Below, piece after piece: positions 1-10,905 of a stretch of 64,000 bases of DNA (positions are counted from its first letter, which is position 1; every line of letters begins with the position of its first letter). The position numbers and the translations under genes are program-made. This DNA is from Erigeron canadensis. Taxonomy: Eukaryota > Streptophyta > Magnoliopsida > Asterales > Asteraceae. The notes beneath the pieces were generated by a model, which was given only the letters and a program-made list of their open reading frames with translations, did not search any database and was not told where the DNA came from. The stretch covers positions 19,858,270 to 19,922,269 of the forward strand of contig NC_057765.1 of assembly GCF_010389155.1 (NCBI RefSeq), in the 5' to 3' direction.

Positions 1-3000
1 TTTGTCCAATTATGAAGATGTAAATGGTTCGTATGTTAGTTTCACAGGTCCCAAGGGCGACAACATCTTGGGCCAAGGTGATGTTGTCAATGGGAAGATT
101 ACGCTGGAGAAAGTCAATTATGTGGAACAGCTAGCACATAATTTATTAAGTGTTTCTCAAATTTGTGACAAGGGTAACAATGTCCATTTTAATGAGAAAG
201 AAGCACTTATTTTGAAACCAGGATATGTTATTCCTGAAGACTGGATCCTGCTAAAAGCTCCTAGGAAGAGAGACATCTATGGCCTTGTGTTAGGTGTTGA
301 TGTTCCAAAGGAGTCTGTTTGCTTGTTATCGAAAGCAAACGAATCTGATTCTTTGTTATGGCATAGAAGAATGGGACATATCAATTTTCCGAAAGATGAA
401 TGACATTGTCAAACATGGTTTGGTTGAAGGCGTTCCCATAAAACAGTTTGGAATGGAAGACAAATGTGTACCTTGTCTGAAAGGTAAACAACAAAAATCT
501 GCACATAAACCGAAACAAGAAAATTCTATTGCCAATCCTTTCGAGTTACTTCACATGGACTTATTTGGTCGAGTAAATGTAAGAAGTATCGGTGGGATGT
601 ATTACTGTTTTGTGGTTACTGATGATTACTCGAGATTCTCATGGGTATTCTTTCTTAAATCGAAAGATGAAACTCCGCAGATTTTGATAAATTTCTTTGT
701 TGAAACTGAAAACATTTATGGAGTTCGTGTTAAGAGAATCAGGAGTGACAACAGAACTGAATTCAAGAATAATGTGATGGATGTCTTTTGTTTGTCAAAG
801 GGAATCCAACATAATTCAAGAATGGAGTTGCTAAAAGAAAGAATAGGACTCTAATCGAGACAGCCAGAACTATGCTTGCAGATTCAGGGCTTCCAACTAT
901 GTTCTAATCGAGACAGCGGTGAATACAGCTTGTCATATTTTAAATAGGGTTACTGTAGTTAAGCGTCATAATAAGACATGTTATGAGCTTCTACATAAAA
1001 AGAAACCGAATTTACAGAATGTTGAACCATTTGGTGTACCGTGTACTTTCTTGAAGTATCTACCTCAGTCAAAGTTTAATTCAAAGGTTGAAGAGGGATT
1101 TCTCATGGGTTATAAACCAGGAACATCAATTCGACGGGTTTACAACAAACAGACCGACAAAGTTGATTTGGGAACAAATGTCAAGATTGTCAGTCATAAA
1201 CCCGCTATTCATTCTGGAAGTGGCAAAAACTTCGATTACGATAGTGTGTTTAGTTCACTACATGGTCCTAATTCTTATTAAGATCCTAAGACAGTTGATG
1301 ATGTGATTATTTTAAGAGATCACATGGATAATACTCCTATATCTCCGCCTACTCGAAATGTCGATACTACTCAAACCAACGTTCAGTCTACTACTGATGT
1401 TGATGAAAGTGGTAAGGACAAGAATAAGACACCAGATTCAGATAATAGTGAACCCGTGAACACTACACCACTTACTCCATCGAAGGTTACACTGCCTGAT
1501 GATGATCCTATTTCTGAAGAATCGGAAGATGATTTTAGCTCTCCTGAGTTTCAGATTAGAACAAATTCAGGAGAAAGTCTGAATGTTGATTCGGTTCCTG
1601 AATATCGAATTAATAAGGATCATCCGGTTGAAAATATTCTTGGAAATGCTACAGAACCTGTTCGAATTAGAAATCAGTTAAATAAGGACCTGACTAGTTT
1701 GTCCTGTGAAGTGAAAGACACTGGATTGATAACTGAGTGTTTATATTCTGGTTTCATTTCACAAGTAGATACTAAGAATGTTAAGGCAGCACTTCAAGAT
1801 CCATGTTGGGTTGAAGCTATGCAAGAAGAATTAGCTCAATTTGAAAAACTTGGAGTTTGGGAGTTAGTAGATGTGCCTGGAGGTAAAGAACCGATTGGAA
1901 CTCGTTGGGTATATAAATGCAAACGAGATGACAAAGGGATCGTTACTAGAAATAAAGCACGTTTGGTTGTTCAGGGGTTTGCACAACGAGAAGGATATGA
2001 CTATAACGAAACTTTTGCACCAGGTGCTAGGATTGAAGCTGTAAGGTTATTTTTAGCCTATGAAAGTTTCAAAGGTATAAAGGTATATCAGTTAGACGTT
2101 AAAAGTGCCTTCTTATACGGTGAAGTTAAAGAAGAAGTGTCTATTCACCAACCACCGAGGTTTACATCAAGAAGAGCATATCGACTGGATAAGGCTCTTT
2201 ATGGATTGCATCAAGCACCCAGTGTGTGGTATGAAAAGTTGTCGACACATTTGTTGACAAATGGATTTACAAGAGGATCGATAGACAGCATATTGTTTAT
2301 CAAGTGGAAGAAGCGAGATTATCTAATTGTACAAGTTTACGTGGATGATATCATTTTTGGTTCATCTAATATAAAGATGTGCAAAGAGTTTGAAATGAGC
2401 ATGAAAAATGTATTTGAAATGAGTGCTATGGGGGAACTACAATTTTTCCTCGGACTACAAGTAGATTAAAGGAAAGATGGATTCTTTATTCACCAGTCTA
2501 AGTATGTCGATGACATCTTGGAGAGGTTTCAAATGCTAGAGTCCAAGACATATGGTACTCCTATTCAGCAAAATCATGGTTTAGGAGTTATTGATCCGAA
2601 AGATGAACTTGTGGATGCAACTTATTATCGTGCTATTATTGGCTCATTGATGTATCTGACTGCTTCACGTCCAGATATTATGTTCGCTGTTTGTCTTTGC
2701 GCTAGATTTCAAGCTAGTCTGAAAGAGTCACATTTGACTGCAGCAAAACGTATTCTACGTTATCTTAAAGGAAACCAAGGGCTTGGTCTATGGTATCCAA
2801 TGGGAGGAACATTTGATTTTGTTGCATATACTGATTCGGACTTTGGCGGTTGTAACAATGATAGAAAGTCTACGACTGGAGGTTGTCAGTTGTTAGGAGG
2901 AAGATTAGTATCGTGGCAATGCAAGAAGCAGACATGTGTTGCTCAGTCTTCATGTGAGGCAGAGTATATGGCTGCTGGTAGCTGTTGTTCCCAGGTATTG

Positions 3001-3291
3001 TGGATTCAGCAACAACTTCGTGACTACGGTATGGATTTTCTTGATACTCCTATTAGAATAGACAATAAGTCAGCTATAGACATTACAAATAACCCTGTCA
3101 TGCATAAGGTCACCAAGCATATTGATATTAGACATCATTTCTTGCGTGATTGTGCCCAAAAGAAGTTAATTCATTTGGAAAAGGTTATAACCGATGATAA
3201 CTTAGCTGATCTGTATACCAAAGCATTTGATAAGTCTCAATTTGAGAAGTTAATTCTTCTCAATGGGATGAAGAATGCTGATTCATATTAA
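1..3291 (+). pseudogene. pol: Copia pol polyprotein of element A (protease end, integrase, RT, RNase H), broken
   Basis: Degenerate pol in several pieces. 1-403 holds the end of the protease region and the gag-pre-integrase domain (LLWHRRMGHINF). A frameshift near 400 leads into the integrase zinc finger and core (HMDLFG, then RSDNRTEF, where the usual DNG reads DNR) at about 400-854. Reading is lost again at 855-918. The integrase C-terminal part is 919-1281. The linker and reverse transcriptase are 1303-2469, with ARLVVQGFAQ, ETFAPGAR and the catalytic [10 protein letters not shown] near 2338-2367. A stop at 2467-2469 interrupts the RT just after FFLGLQVD. RNase H follows at 2518-3291 (YTDSDFGG, STTGGC, CEAEYMA, TKHIDIRHHFLRD). 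Stops and frameshifts mean no full polyprotein can be made. Confidence 0.9.
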
Positions 3292-5386
3292 ATCTCTCAA
3301 AGAACTAATTTTGTAAGTCTGTGTCTGTAAATAGCTCGAGTCATAAAAATACAAAAAGAGTTCTTAGTGTCATAAAAACCATAAAAATGTGAAAAATGAG
3401 AAAATGACAACTATGGGGGAGATTTAAGTTAATGCTGTCAGATGATTAGAAGTGAGGATACTTAGCTTTTAAGTCTGCTTAATCGTAATATAACTGCTTA
3501 GTTCAGTGATTACAATTTGGGATATATTGGTAGACACAAAGTAGCAAGGTTTCCTTAATCTGAACTCAATTTATACAATGTTCTTGTGGGAAACATATTC
3601 AGATATATGGCTGAGAATGCTTGCTTTTCGGTAATGAATTGATCTAGTCCTTAAATTTTGTGAAAGATCTAGCATTACTATAAGATTTGTTCAATATATA
3701 GGCAAAAACCTCTACCAATCATGAGCATGAAATCTGAATGTGATATTGTTTATGCAAATGAAATGAATGTTAATTAAGGGGCTAATGTGGTCTTTGAGAT
3801 TCGGACAAGTATGTCCTCGGGGTGTCTTTGTATACCTAGCCTACCTAAAGCTTCCAACTTAGGATAGGTTGTCAGAAAGTTCGCTACATGGGTTTCATAG
3901 AAAATCACGGGTTCCTTATAAATAATGAAATGCAAAAACAAATAAGTTAAATCACAAAGTAATTAAATTCTGTTATCTAAAAAGTTTCTCATGATTTGTT
4001 TAAGGATGTTTTTGAATATATATATTGAATATTTGTTATCTTAGTGCTTGTATCGATTACGGAAGTATATCTGAATGTGGGTCACATAAGTTCGCAAACT
4101 ATTCAATGGCATATTAGGCTACTCAGGTTACATGGTGACTGTCCTTGGCCAGGGTATGTCGAAAGTGTCATAACTCAAAGGAAACTGGAAGTACCGAGTG
4201 TTTAAGAGGACAAATATACCGGTAATCGTGGTTGAATCACTGTTCATAACTAATAATAAGAGAAATATTTCTCACTTGCAGACATATGTAATGCTAATCT
4301 GATCTAATCTGCAAAAACTTAAGATTTCTTGTAAATAAATAAAGTAGCTTAGTTTTTTTTATATTATTTTATTTTTATTTTTATTTTGTTTCGTTTTTTA
4401 TTTTAATTTTTATTCTTGTAATACGTGTCAGTTTGTGTGTCAAACTTGTTTTTATTGCACGAGAGATTTGATAAGCATTAAAGTTATAATTCTTAGTGAA
4501 TTATATAAGTCTTGTTGCTTACGGTATAAATGTTTAAAAGATGGATTTTCTAATTAATACATAAGTTGTTTAATTTAGAAGATTTAATGATTTTGGAAAT
4601 TGAAAAGTCAAATATTTTTGAATGTGTTTCAAGTAAATTTTTGAAATTTCAATTGTTTTTGGTTGATAAGTATGCTTGACAAAGATTGGACTTGCCTTAG
4701 ATCTTGTAATGATTGGTAGGTTAAGATTTTGGTTGTTTTGCATATTTATGATATTTTTATTGTTTTTGGTGAATTGATGAAGTTTGTTAAGTGTGCAAGT
4801 TACAAATAATAAACTCATTTTAAATGTAATTGGCATCAAAAATTTCAGATTGTGATTGAAGACAAAATTGTTTTTGCTTGCTTATTAGAATTGCATTGCG
4901 ACGGACAATAAAAGTTGCTCAGAAATTATAAGAATTGTGCTACAAGGATGGATTGCCTTGTATTTATTAACCTAAGACTTATTGTGATAGGTTACTATTG
5001 TATTATCAAGATCACAACCTAAGATGTAATGTGATAGGTTGTTGATATGATATTTTGATGTATTGTATTGCATTATACATTAAATATGTTTTAATGTAAG
5101 TTTGCATTTTGTTTCAAGTTAAACATCAGTGAAGAAATGATCGATTTTATGTCAAGCTGATGATGTAAGATTTATTTAATATATTATTGTGATGACAAGT
5201 TAGTACAGATAATTTATGATTGCATATTCGAGTAGATACAGGTTTTTAGTAACAAGTATCAACAGGTTTATGCTTCTAGAATTTCTGGAATTTTTCCTTG
5301 TTTAATTTTCTGGAAAATTCGTGAAATTTGGCTAAGGAATGCAGCTTATGTGGTTTAAAATCTGAAAATTCGAAATCACCTCGTGC
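3292..5386 (+). other. Post-pol spacer of element A without a supported gene
   Basis: About 2.1 kb of AT-rich DNA between the RNase H stop and the promoter-like block before the aORF. It contains a PPT-like ATGGGGGAGAT at 3413-3423, directly behind pol where an ordinary copia element would have its PPT. Open frames here are short and have no recognisable domain. It is probably untranslated spacer of the element. Confidence 0.6.
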
Positions 5387-5472
5387 TGACGTCAGCATGC
5401 CTTGCGCTGACGTCATCACGAAGCCCACGAAGTTAGTCTTCGGCCCGACCCATAGTGATTCGAATATAAATA
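5387..5472 (+). promoter_or_regulatory. Promoter-like block upstream of the aORF of element A (two TGACGTCA sites plus TATA box)
   Basis: Two perfect palindromic TGACGTCA sites lie at 5387-5394 and 5408-5415, followed by TATAAATA at 5465-5472. TGACGTCA is the core bound by plant bZIP factors of the TGA/CREB-like type (established knowledge). The 3' LTR has the same arrangement: TGACGTCA at 10518-10525, TAACGTCA at 10551-10558, then TATAAAT at 10642-10648, each preceded by CTCGTGCTGACGTCA-like sequence. This suggests the aORF has its own start site. A leader intron is plausible, from a donor at 5617 (GTAATT) to an acceptor ending at 6204 (TGTGCAG), two bases before the ATG. Confidence 0.5.
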
Positions 5473-6206
5473 CGGGTTTAACATTAATTAATTACTTTTA
5501 TCCGAAAATTAAACCCTAAATATTACCACACGAAGCAGCTACCTCGTGCCACTATTCATTCGTCCCCTTTTGGATCAATTTCACCCTCTTTTCGTGTTTA
5601 TCATCCAGGATTGTTGGTAATTTCATGATCTACGATGGAATATTGATGTTCTTAACTTGAAAATCAATGGATTTAAGTCGTTCTAATGCCCGATTTTTTA
5701 AATCTACCCTGCGTGAACAGTACCACGAACGAACTAAGGATTGAATCTTTGATATTTGATGATTTGGACTAAAATTGGACTTAAAATTGGATTAATTGTT
5801 GTTTGTACATCTTAAATCTAACAAAAGTTCACATTAACATGTTTGAAATCACGATTAATTGAGGAATCTATGGTTCAGTTACTATTCACATGAAGCACGA
5901 AGAACTTTCAGTTCATGTTCATCTAAATCGATTTTTGATTGTTTTCTGGGCATTAAGACACCAATATGCATGATTAACAAGTCCATGTTGATGATTAATT
6001 TTGAATTCACTCAAATTGGTTATCATATGGAGATGTTACTCGTTCGAATTTTCTGGGTTTCATACTAGGCTCGTGCTGACTTCACGACGAGGGATATCCT
6101 CCTCGTGATGACGTTATCACTAAGCAGAATACCAAAACCCTAATTTTTAGTTTTCGTTTATTCTAACTTCGTTTTTCTTGTCGTTTTTGTCTGTTTTTGT
6201 GCAGGT

Positions 6207-8732
6207 ATGGCTGGACAAGGTGATAATGCTCGTGTATTCGCTAAGGAACACAATGTTGCACTCGATCTCAGCATCACGCAGACAGGGTGCACTGCAGAGT
6301 TTCACGGTGTTCTCCAATTTCTTGCACGTTGTCACATTAACTTTGCGTTGATCGAGAACCCTCCGTTGGTAATAAGTCTCATTCGGGAGTTTTGGAATTC
6401 AGCCAGAGCTGTGCAGATGGGTGATCATATGAACATTCGCACTACGGTTGGAGGCCATACTATTACATTCTCTGCTGGAGACTTAAGGACTATATTAGAC
6501 TTGGGAGTTGATGACTTGGAGCAAGGTCCGACTGAGTTTCCCGAGGAACTTTGTGACGGTGCTCTACGTCGTATGGGTTATGCTGGAGATATTACTCACC
6601 CATACTTTAGGAAGAATCTTCGCGGCAAATGGAAGCTCCTTGCTTACTATTTGTTGAGGTCTATGAGTCATCGGAGTACGGGTCATGATCAGATGAACAT
6701 CCAGAATGCATCTCAGTTGGTTGCTTTGGTGCTGAACAAGCCATACAGCTTTTCTCAGTACATTTTTGATAATTTTGAAAGGCAAATGAGATCATTTGGA
6801 ACCGACAAGAAGTTTTACTTGTTTCCAAGATTTGTGATGATCATAATTCGTCACTTTGCAGCTGAATTGCCATTTGACGGTCCTACGTTCAATTTAGGTC
6901 GTCTTACTTATAAGGCATTTGTTGAAAGTATGAAGCACGTGTTGGGAAGAAATGTTCTGATTGAGGTTGATAATCCACCTCTGTTCGGACATTTGATTAA
7001 TCCTAACTATGTTGCACCTCGACAAGGTTGGGAAGATGAAGAAACCGTTGCTGCTGCTGCTGGTGATGATCAGGCTCAAGGAGATCCTGAAGAAGAGCGA
7101 GCTGATCAGTTTGAGGGACTCAATGATGTTCCTCTGTATGCTGGAGATCTGGAGATTGATCCAGATATGGATGCTCTCATGGAGGATATTGATGATCCTA
7201 CAAATCTTGTACCACCATCTACTGGAGTTTCTGCTTCTACCTCTGCTCCAATTGATGTTGGTGTTGGTCCTTCTGAAGTCCCTGTTAATGTTGTTGAGGA
7301 TTCAGAAGATGAAGAAGAGGAAGAGAGACTGCCGAAGCGAAGAAGAAGACTAGAAAGATCTCAAGCTGAAGTTGATAGTGAATTTGCTGCTTATAATGAA
7401 GCCATGGAGAGGTCTCATGCACCTAATGCTGGTGATACTCCATTGGTTGCTGCTTTAAGAGCTTCTATTTCTGAGATTCCTGTTTCTGTGTCTACTACTT
7501 CTGCTGGTGTTGTTATTGGGGAGAGAAGGTCGAGACCAAAGTTTATCATTAGAGGAATTGGTTCTCGCGCACAAGTTGTTACTGAGGCTACAACTGTTAC
7601 GATTCCTACTGCTCCGGAATCTATAGTTCGTCAAGAGCCAGAGCTTGTTGCTCCTAGGCCTTCGTCTGCTCCTATTCAGGCGACAGTTCCTGTTTCTACA
7701 ATCATGGGACGTCTGTTGGCTCCTTTGCAAAGACCACAGATGCCTCCCACAGGAACTTTTAGTGCTCGTATGCCTTCATTTGAAGCTACGATGCCACCTC
7801 AGGCCTCTACATCTAATGTTGCTTCTACGTCACGTCCAGTTGCTCCAGTTCAAGTGCAGCTGAGTCGTTTGTTTTCAGAGAAGAAGATGTTGGAGATGAG
7901 GGTCACAGCTTTGGAGAGTCAGCTAAAGCTCCAAGCTGCTAAGCATCAGGAAGAGATGGACATAATGACAGCTCTTGTTCATTCTCTTGGTTCTAGACTT
8001 GACCAATTCTTGGCTCAAGGGGGAGATAAGAGTGGTTGTAAAGATGACGAGCTAGCAAGGAACTCAAGAAATGATGATCATGAAGATCAAGATCCAGCTC
8101 AAGGTCCAAATCAAGCACAACCATCAGTTGGTGAGCCAGAGAATAGAGATCAAGGTCAACGTCAAGATGCTGATGATGCTATGGATACAGAGACTGCAAA
8201 CATTCAGGGGGAGTCGTCAAGACAAAGAGAGTCAGAGATTGCTGGTACAGTTGGTGCTAGTACTTCTAGGACTCAAGATAAAGGCAAAGCTGTGATGACC
8301 GCTCCAGATGTAGATCCTGATGATCCTAACAATGATGATGAGGAAGATTCCAATTCAGGTAACTCCGATTCTAATTCTGATAGAATAGAAAGGGAGATTC
8401 GAGAAAAGATAGTGAATGATTCTCATAATCATATAGAAAAAGAAAATCTTAGCAAAGGAAAATCTACTCAGGATAGTGAGTCAACTAAGACTGTTTCTAT
8501 TACCAATGCCTATACAGAGTCAGATTTGCACCCTTTAATTGTGCATAGACTAGAAAAGAGATTGGGATATGATCCACAAGCTCATATGAGAGCTATAGCA
8601 GAGATTATGGATTATGATGATTATTATGATCCAGGATCACTTAGGGATCAAATGAAAGAACAGTCAGGGTTAACTCATACATCTTTAGAGTCAGAGTCAG
8701 ATTCGGATTCAGATTCGGATTATGAACCTTAG
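6207..8732 (+). CDS. Additional ORF (aORF) protein of copia element A, 841 aa
   Basis: Uninterrupted 841-codon frame starting at the ATG just after a splice-acceptor-like TTTTTGTGCAG. Residues about 1-270 form a globular, helix-rich domain with FLARCHINFALIENPPLVIS, a short GGHTITFSAGDLRTIL segment and a conserved GHDQMN near residues 158-163. This domain is shared in outline with the aORFs of elements B/C and D. Residues 280-380 are acidic; a basic cluster KRRRR (about 376-380) could be a nuclear localisation signal. A proline/serine/threonine-rich middle follows, then a heptad-like stretch at 550-600 (RLFSEKKMLEMRVTALESQL). The C-terminus is strongly acidic and serine-rich. No signal peptide or membrane helix is visible. 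Its function is unknown; I know this kind of ORF from large plant copia elements. The PPT-like tracts at 8016-8027 and 8205-8213 lie inside it. Confidence 0.75.
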   Translation: MAGQGDNARVFAKEHNVALDLSITQTGCTAEFHGVLQFLARCHINFALIENPPLVISLIREFWNSARAVQMGDHMNIRTTVGGHTITFSAGDLRTILDLGVDDLEQGPTEFPEELCDGALRRMGYAGDITHPYFRKNLRGKWKLLAYYLLRSMSHRSTGHDQMNIQNASQLVALVLNKPYSFSQYIFDNFERQMRSFGTDKKFYLFPRFVMIIIRHFAAELPFDGPTFNLGRLTYKAFVESMKHVLGRNVLIEVDNPPLFGHLINPNYVAPRQGWEDEETVAAAAGDDQAQGDPEEERADQFEGLNDVPLYAGDLEIDPDMDALMEDIDDPTNLVPPSTGVSASTSAPIDVGVGPSEVPVNVVEDSEDEEEEERLPKRRRRLERSQAEVDSEFAAYNEAMERSHAPNAGDTPLVAALRASISEIPVSVSTTSAGVVIGERRSRPKFIIRGIGSRAQVVTEATTVTIPTAPESIVRQEPELVAPRPSSAPIQATVPVSTIMGRLLAPLQRPQMPPTGTFSARMPSFEATMPPQASTSNVASTSRPVAPVQVQLSRLFSEKKMLEMRVTALESQLKLQAAKHQEEMDIMTALVHSLGSRLDQFLAQGGDKSGCKDDELARNSRNDDHEDQDPAQGPNQAQPSVGEPENRDQGQRQDADDAMDTETANIQGESSRQRESEIAGTVGASTSRTQDKGKAVMTAPDVDPDDPNNDDEEDSNSGNSDSNSDRIEREIREKIVNDSHNHIEKENLSKGKSTQDSESTKTVSITNAYTESDLHPLIVHRLEKRLGYDPQAHMRAIAEIMDYDDYYDPGSLRDQMKEQSGLTHTSLESESDSDSDSDYEP

Positions 8733-9013
8733 TGCCAATGATTTTTGTTTTTGTAATAATTATAAAATAAATATGAATGTATTTGTTACATTATATTTAT
8801 GATATAATATTATTGTTGTAAGTTAAAATAGATAAAGATTATAAGATAAATGTTAATGTAATTGTTACATTATATTTATTATATAGTATTATTTATTTTA
8901 ATTTCTTTTACGTATTTACACTATTTTATTATGTCTTGACTTATGATTTATGTTCTTTATCTTTGTATATGTAAATCGTTTGAATTACAGATAAGCTTCA
9001 AAGGATAGGTGCA

Positions 9014-10233
9014 TTGGACGATCTTGATGCTGAAGAAGATCTAGAAAGTATCGATGATGAAGATTTGGAAGAAGGAGAGTTCATTACTTCAGAAGCTGAT
9101 AGAAAAAGGTTGCTTGAGACACCTTATGACTTTGATCGTGTCTTTAATGAAGATGAAGTCATTCAAGTTGAACCAATAGCTGAAGTGGAACATCTCAATC
9201 TCAATCCAATCAGAGATAGTCCAGATGAACCTAAGAATGCTGCAAGTTTGAGATTTGCTGTATATGCAAACATAGTTGATGAAGGACATGATAATATTTT
9301 TGATCTATACTGGAATATAGATGCTACACGAGAGGTTGATCTTGGAAGATTTAACATACCTCCGGTGCAGCAAGATCATGAGTTCATTATTAATAGACTA
9401 ATTCAAGGTTATAGAGGACATACTGGTTTGGTAATACGTGATACGTATAAACCATCGATGTTTTAGGAGTTTATCTCAGACAAGGATGCACCCAAGTACT
9501 TCTCAGTGATACAAAGTTGGTTTTATGATCAGAGAATCGATTTATTTGTTATCAAGAGAAAGAAGGGATGCCAGTATATGTCTATGAGTCAAAGACATTT
9601 TCACTCTCTTAGTGATTCAAACATGATAGATTGGGGAAGACGCTGGTTCGTTAATCTTCAGAGCAATGGACTTGCAGATTTCTACTGGAATAGAATCAGA
9701 GATGAAAGAATTAAGAATTTCAGTGATAGAGGTCTGAAGCCAGAAGAAAGGTTGATTAAGCCAACACCTTTGAAGAAGATTAAGAATCCAGATGGCACAT
9801 TTCATTTTAAACAGAAAAGGATTAAATGTGTTAAAAAGGTTCCTACTATCAAATGGGATCAAGATATGCTGACAGAGATGACATTTTGGCAGATGGATAT
9901 CAAGTCAGGCGAAGTACAGATGTTTGTTGATGATTCACAGAAACAAATGTCGTTACGCATGTATGATCCAATGCAGGTTGTCAACTTGTCAAGAGGTGAT
10001 CAGAGACGACTTTTGGATACACCTTGCTCAGCAGTGGATTTGGAGAGTTGAAGAAAGACGTTATCGCAATATTCTCGCACATTGTTTGCAAGAGAGAATT
10101 CATGCGAATAACACCAGACTTTTATTTAACGGATAGCTTTGAAGTTCAAGTTTTGAAGACTTTAAAGAGATCTAGTTGCAATCGTCAAGGGGGAGTCTGT
10201 AGATGCAGATTCGTTGTGACAATCGCAACATAG
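9014..10233 (+). pseudogene. Second part of the aORF region of element A, broken
   Basis: Frame 9014-9466 is acidic at first (EEDLESIDDEDLEEGEF) and continues in the same frame after a TAG at 9464-9466 to 10051. A frame change near 10040 then leads to a last segment (GELKKDVIAIFSHIVCKREF) that runs into the LTR. An intron-like gap with an acceptor TTGAATTACAG at about 8993 precedes it, so this may be a further exon of the 841-codon gene; that is inference. The product is rich in aromatic and basic residues (RGDQRRLLDTP, WFYDQRIDLFVIKRKKG). I recognise no domain. One stop and one frameshift make it non-functional as it stands. Confidence 0.6.
10186..10197 (+). other. Polypurine tract of element A
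   Basis: CAAGGGGGAGTC lies immediately upstream of TGTAGATGCAG, the start of the 3' LTR. Plus-strand DNA priming starts at such a tract in LTR elements. Confidence 0.75.
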
Positions 10234-10905
10234 ATTTGATTATCGTTTATGTTTTAGGAATTATGTTTGTAATCATTTAAATAAGAACTTGTGTTGATAT
10301 TTAATGATTACGTTTAAATTATTTAAATGATTATGTTTGAACTTCAATATTATATCTGTTTATGTTTTATATTGTGTTTGTGTGTTATATAATGTTTTGC
10401 AGGTATAATAGCATAGAATCAAGGTTTATAAGTGTCGTGGAACACTTAAACAATGATTGGATGTTATGTACGAGCCAAACGAAGCCAAACAAAGAACATA
10501 TGGGTCGTCCCTCGTGCTGACGTCATCAACATGAAGGATCAGCCTCATGCTAACGTCAGCACGAGGCAGATCGGTTTGTTTGATGTTTCGGGCCTAATAC
10601 GTAATTAAGGCCGAAGCCCACACAACCCAATACACAATTAGTATAAATGCAAGACCTAATCTATGGAATTAGGTTAATCTTGGTTAATCGGTTTGAAGAT
10701 ATTCACGAATTTATGAATCAAGGTTATTTGTTCCTTCATGTGTTCTCCTACACGAACCACAAGCCTTGTGCATATCCTTGGGTTGGTTAATTGCTTATTA
10801 ATCAACAAAAGGCAATAGCAATCTAGTTATCTCAAGAGGATTCCGCACTCTTGACATAACGAATCACATCTTATTACGATCCACGCAACAATAGGGCACC
10901 TTACA
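10198..10905 (+). repeat. 3' LTR of element A (708 bp)
   Basis: It starts TGTAGATGC directly after the PPT and ends ACCTTACA at the junction with element B, so it has TG...CA termini. It carries TGACGTCA (10518-10525), a second TAACGTCA (10551-10558) and a TATAAAT box at 10642-10648, the expected U3 promoter. The 5' LTR is outside the window, so identity between the two cannot be judged. Confidence 0.7.

Larger units (their letters stand above)
1..10905 (+). mobile_element. Copia element A, 5' end outside the window, nested in element B
   Basis: Order on the + strand is pol (broken), a long non-coding stretch, an additional ORF, a polypurine tract and the 3' LTR. This is the arrangement of large Ty1/copia elements that carry an extra gene downstream of pol. 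The right boundary at 10905 is placed where the B-family sequence resumes: the aORF of B matches element C up to AAGGAC at 10906-10911 and diverges immediately to the left, and the last bases of A are TTACA, a proper LTR end. The expected target duplication would be AAGGA at 10906-10910, with its partner beyond the left edge. Gag, PBS and 5' LTR are not in the window. Confidence 0.8.

Noticed and set aside
5328..5519. 63-codon frame over the TGACGTCA sites
   Set aside because: It covers the promoter-like block, has no recognisable domain, and the TATA box would lie inside it.
6207..8732. Interpretation of the aORFs as retroviral-type envelope genes
   Set aside because: No signal peptide, membrane helix or cleavage-site pattern is visible; basic clusters and coiled coils point elsewhere.
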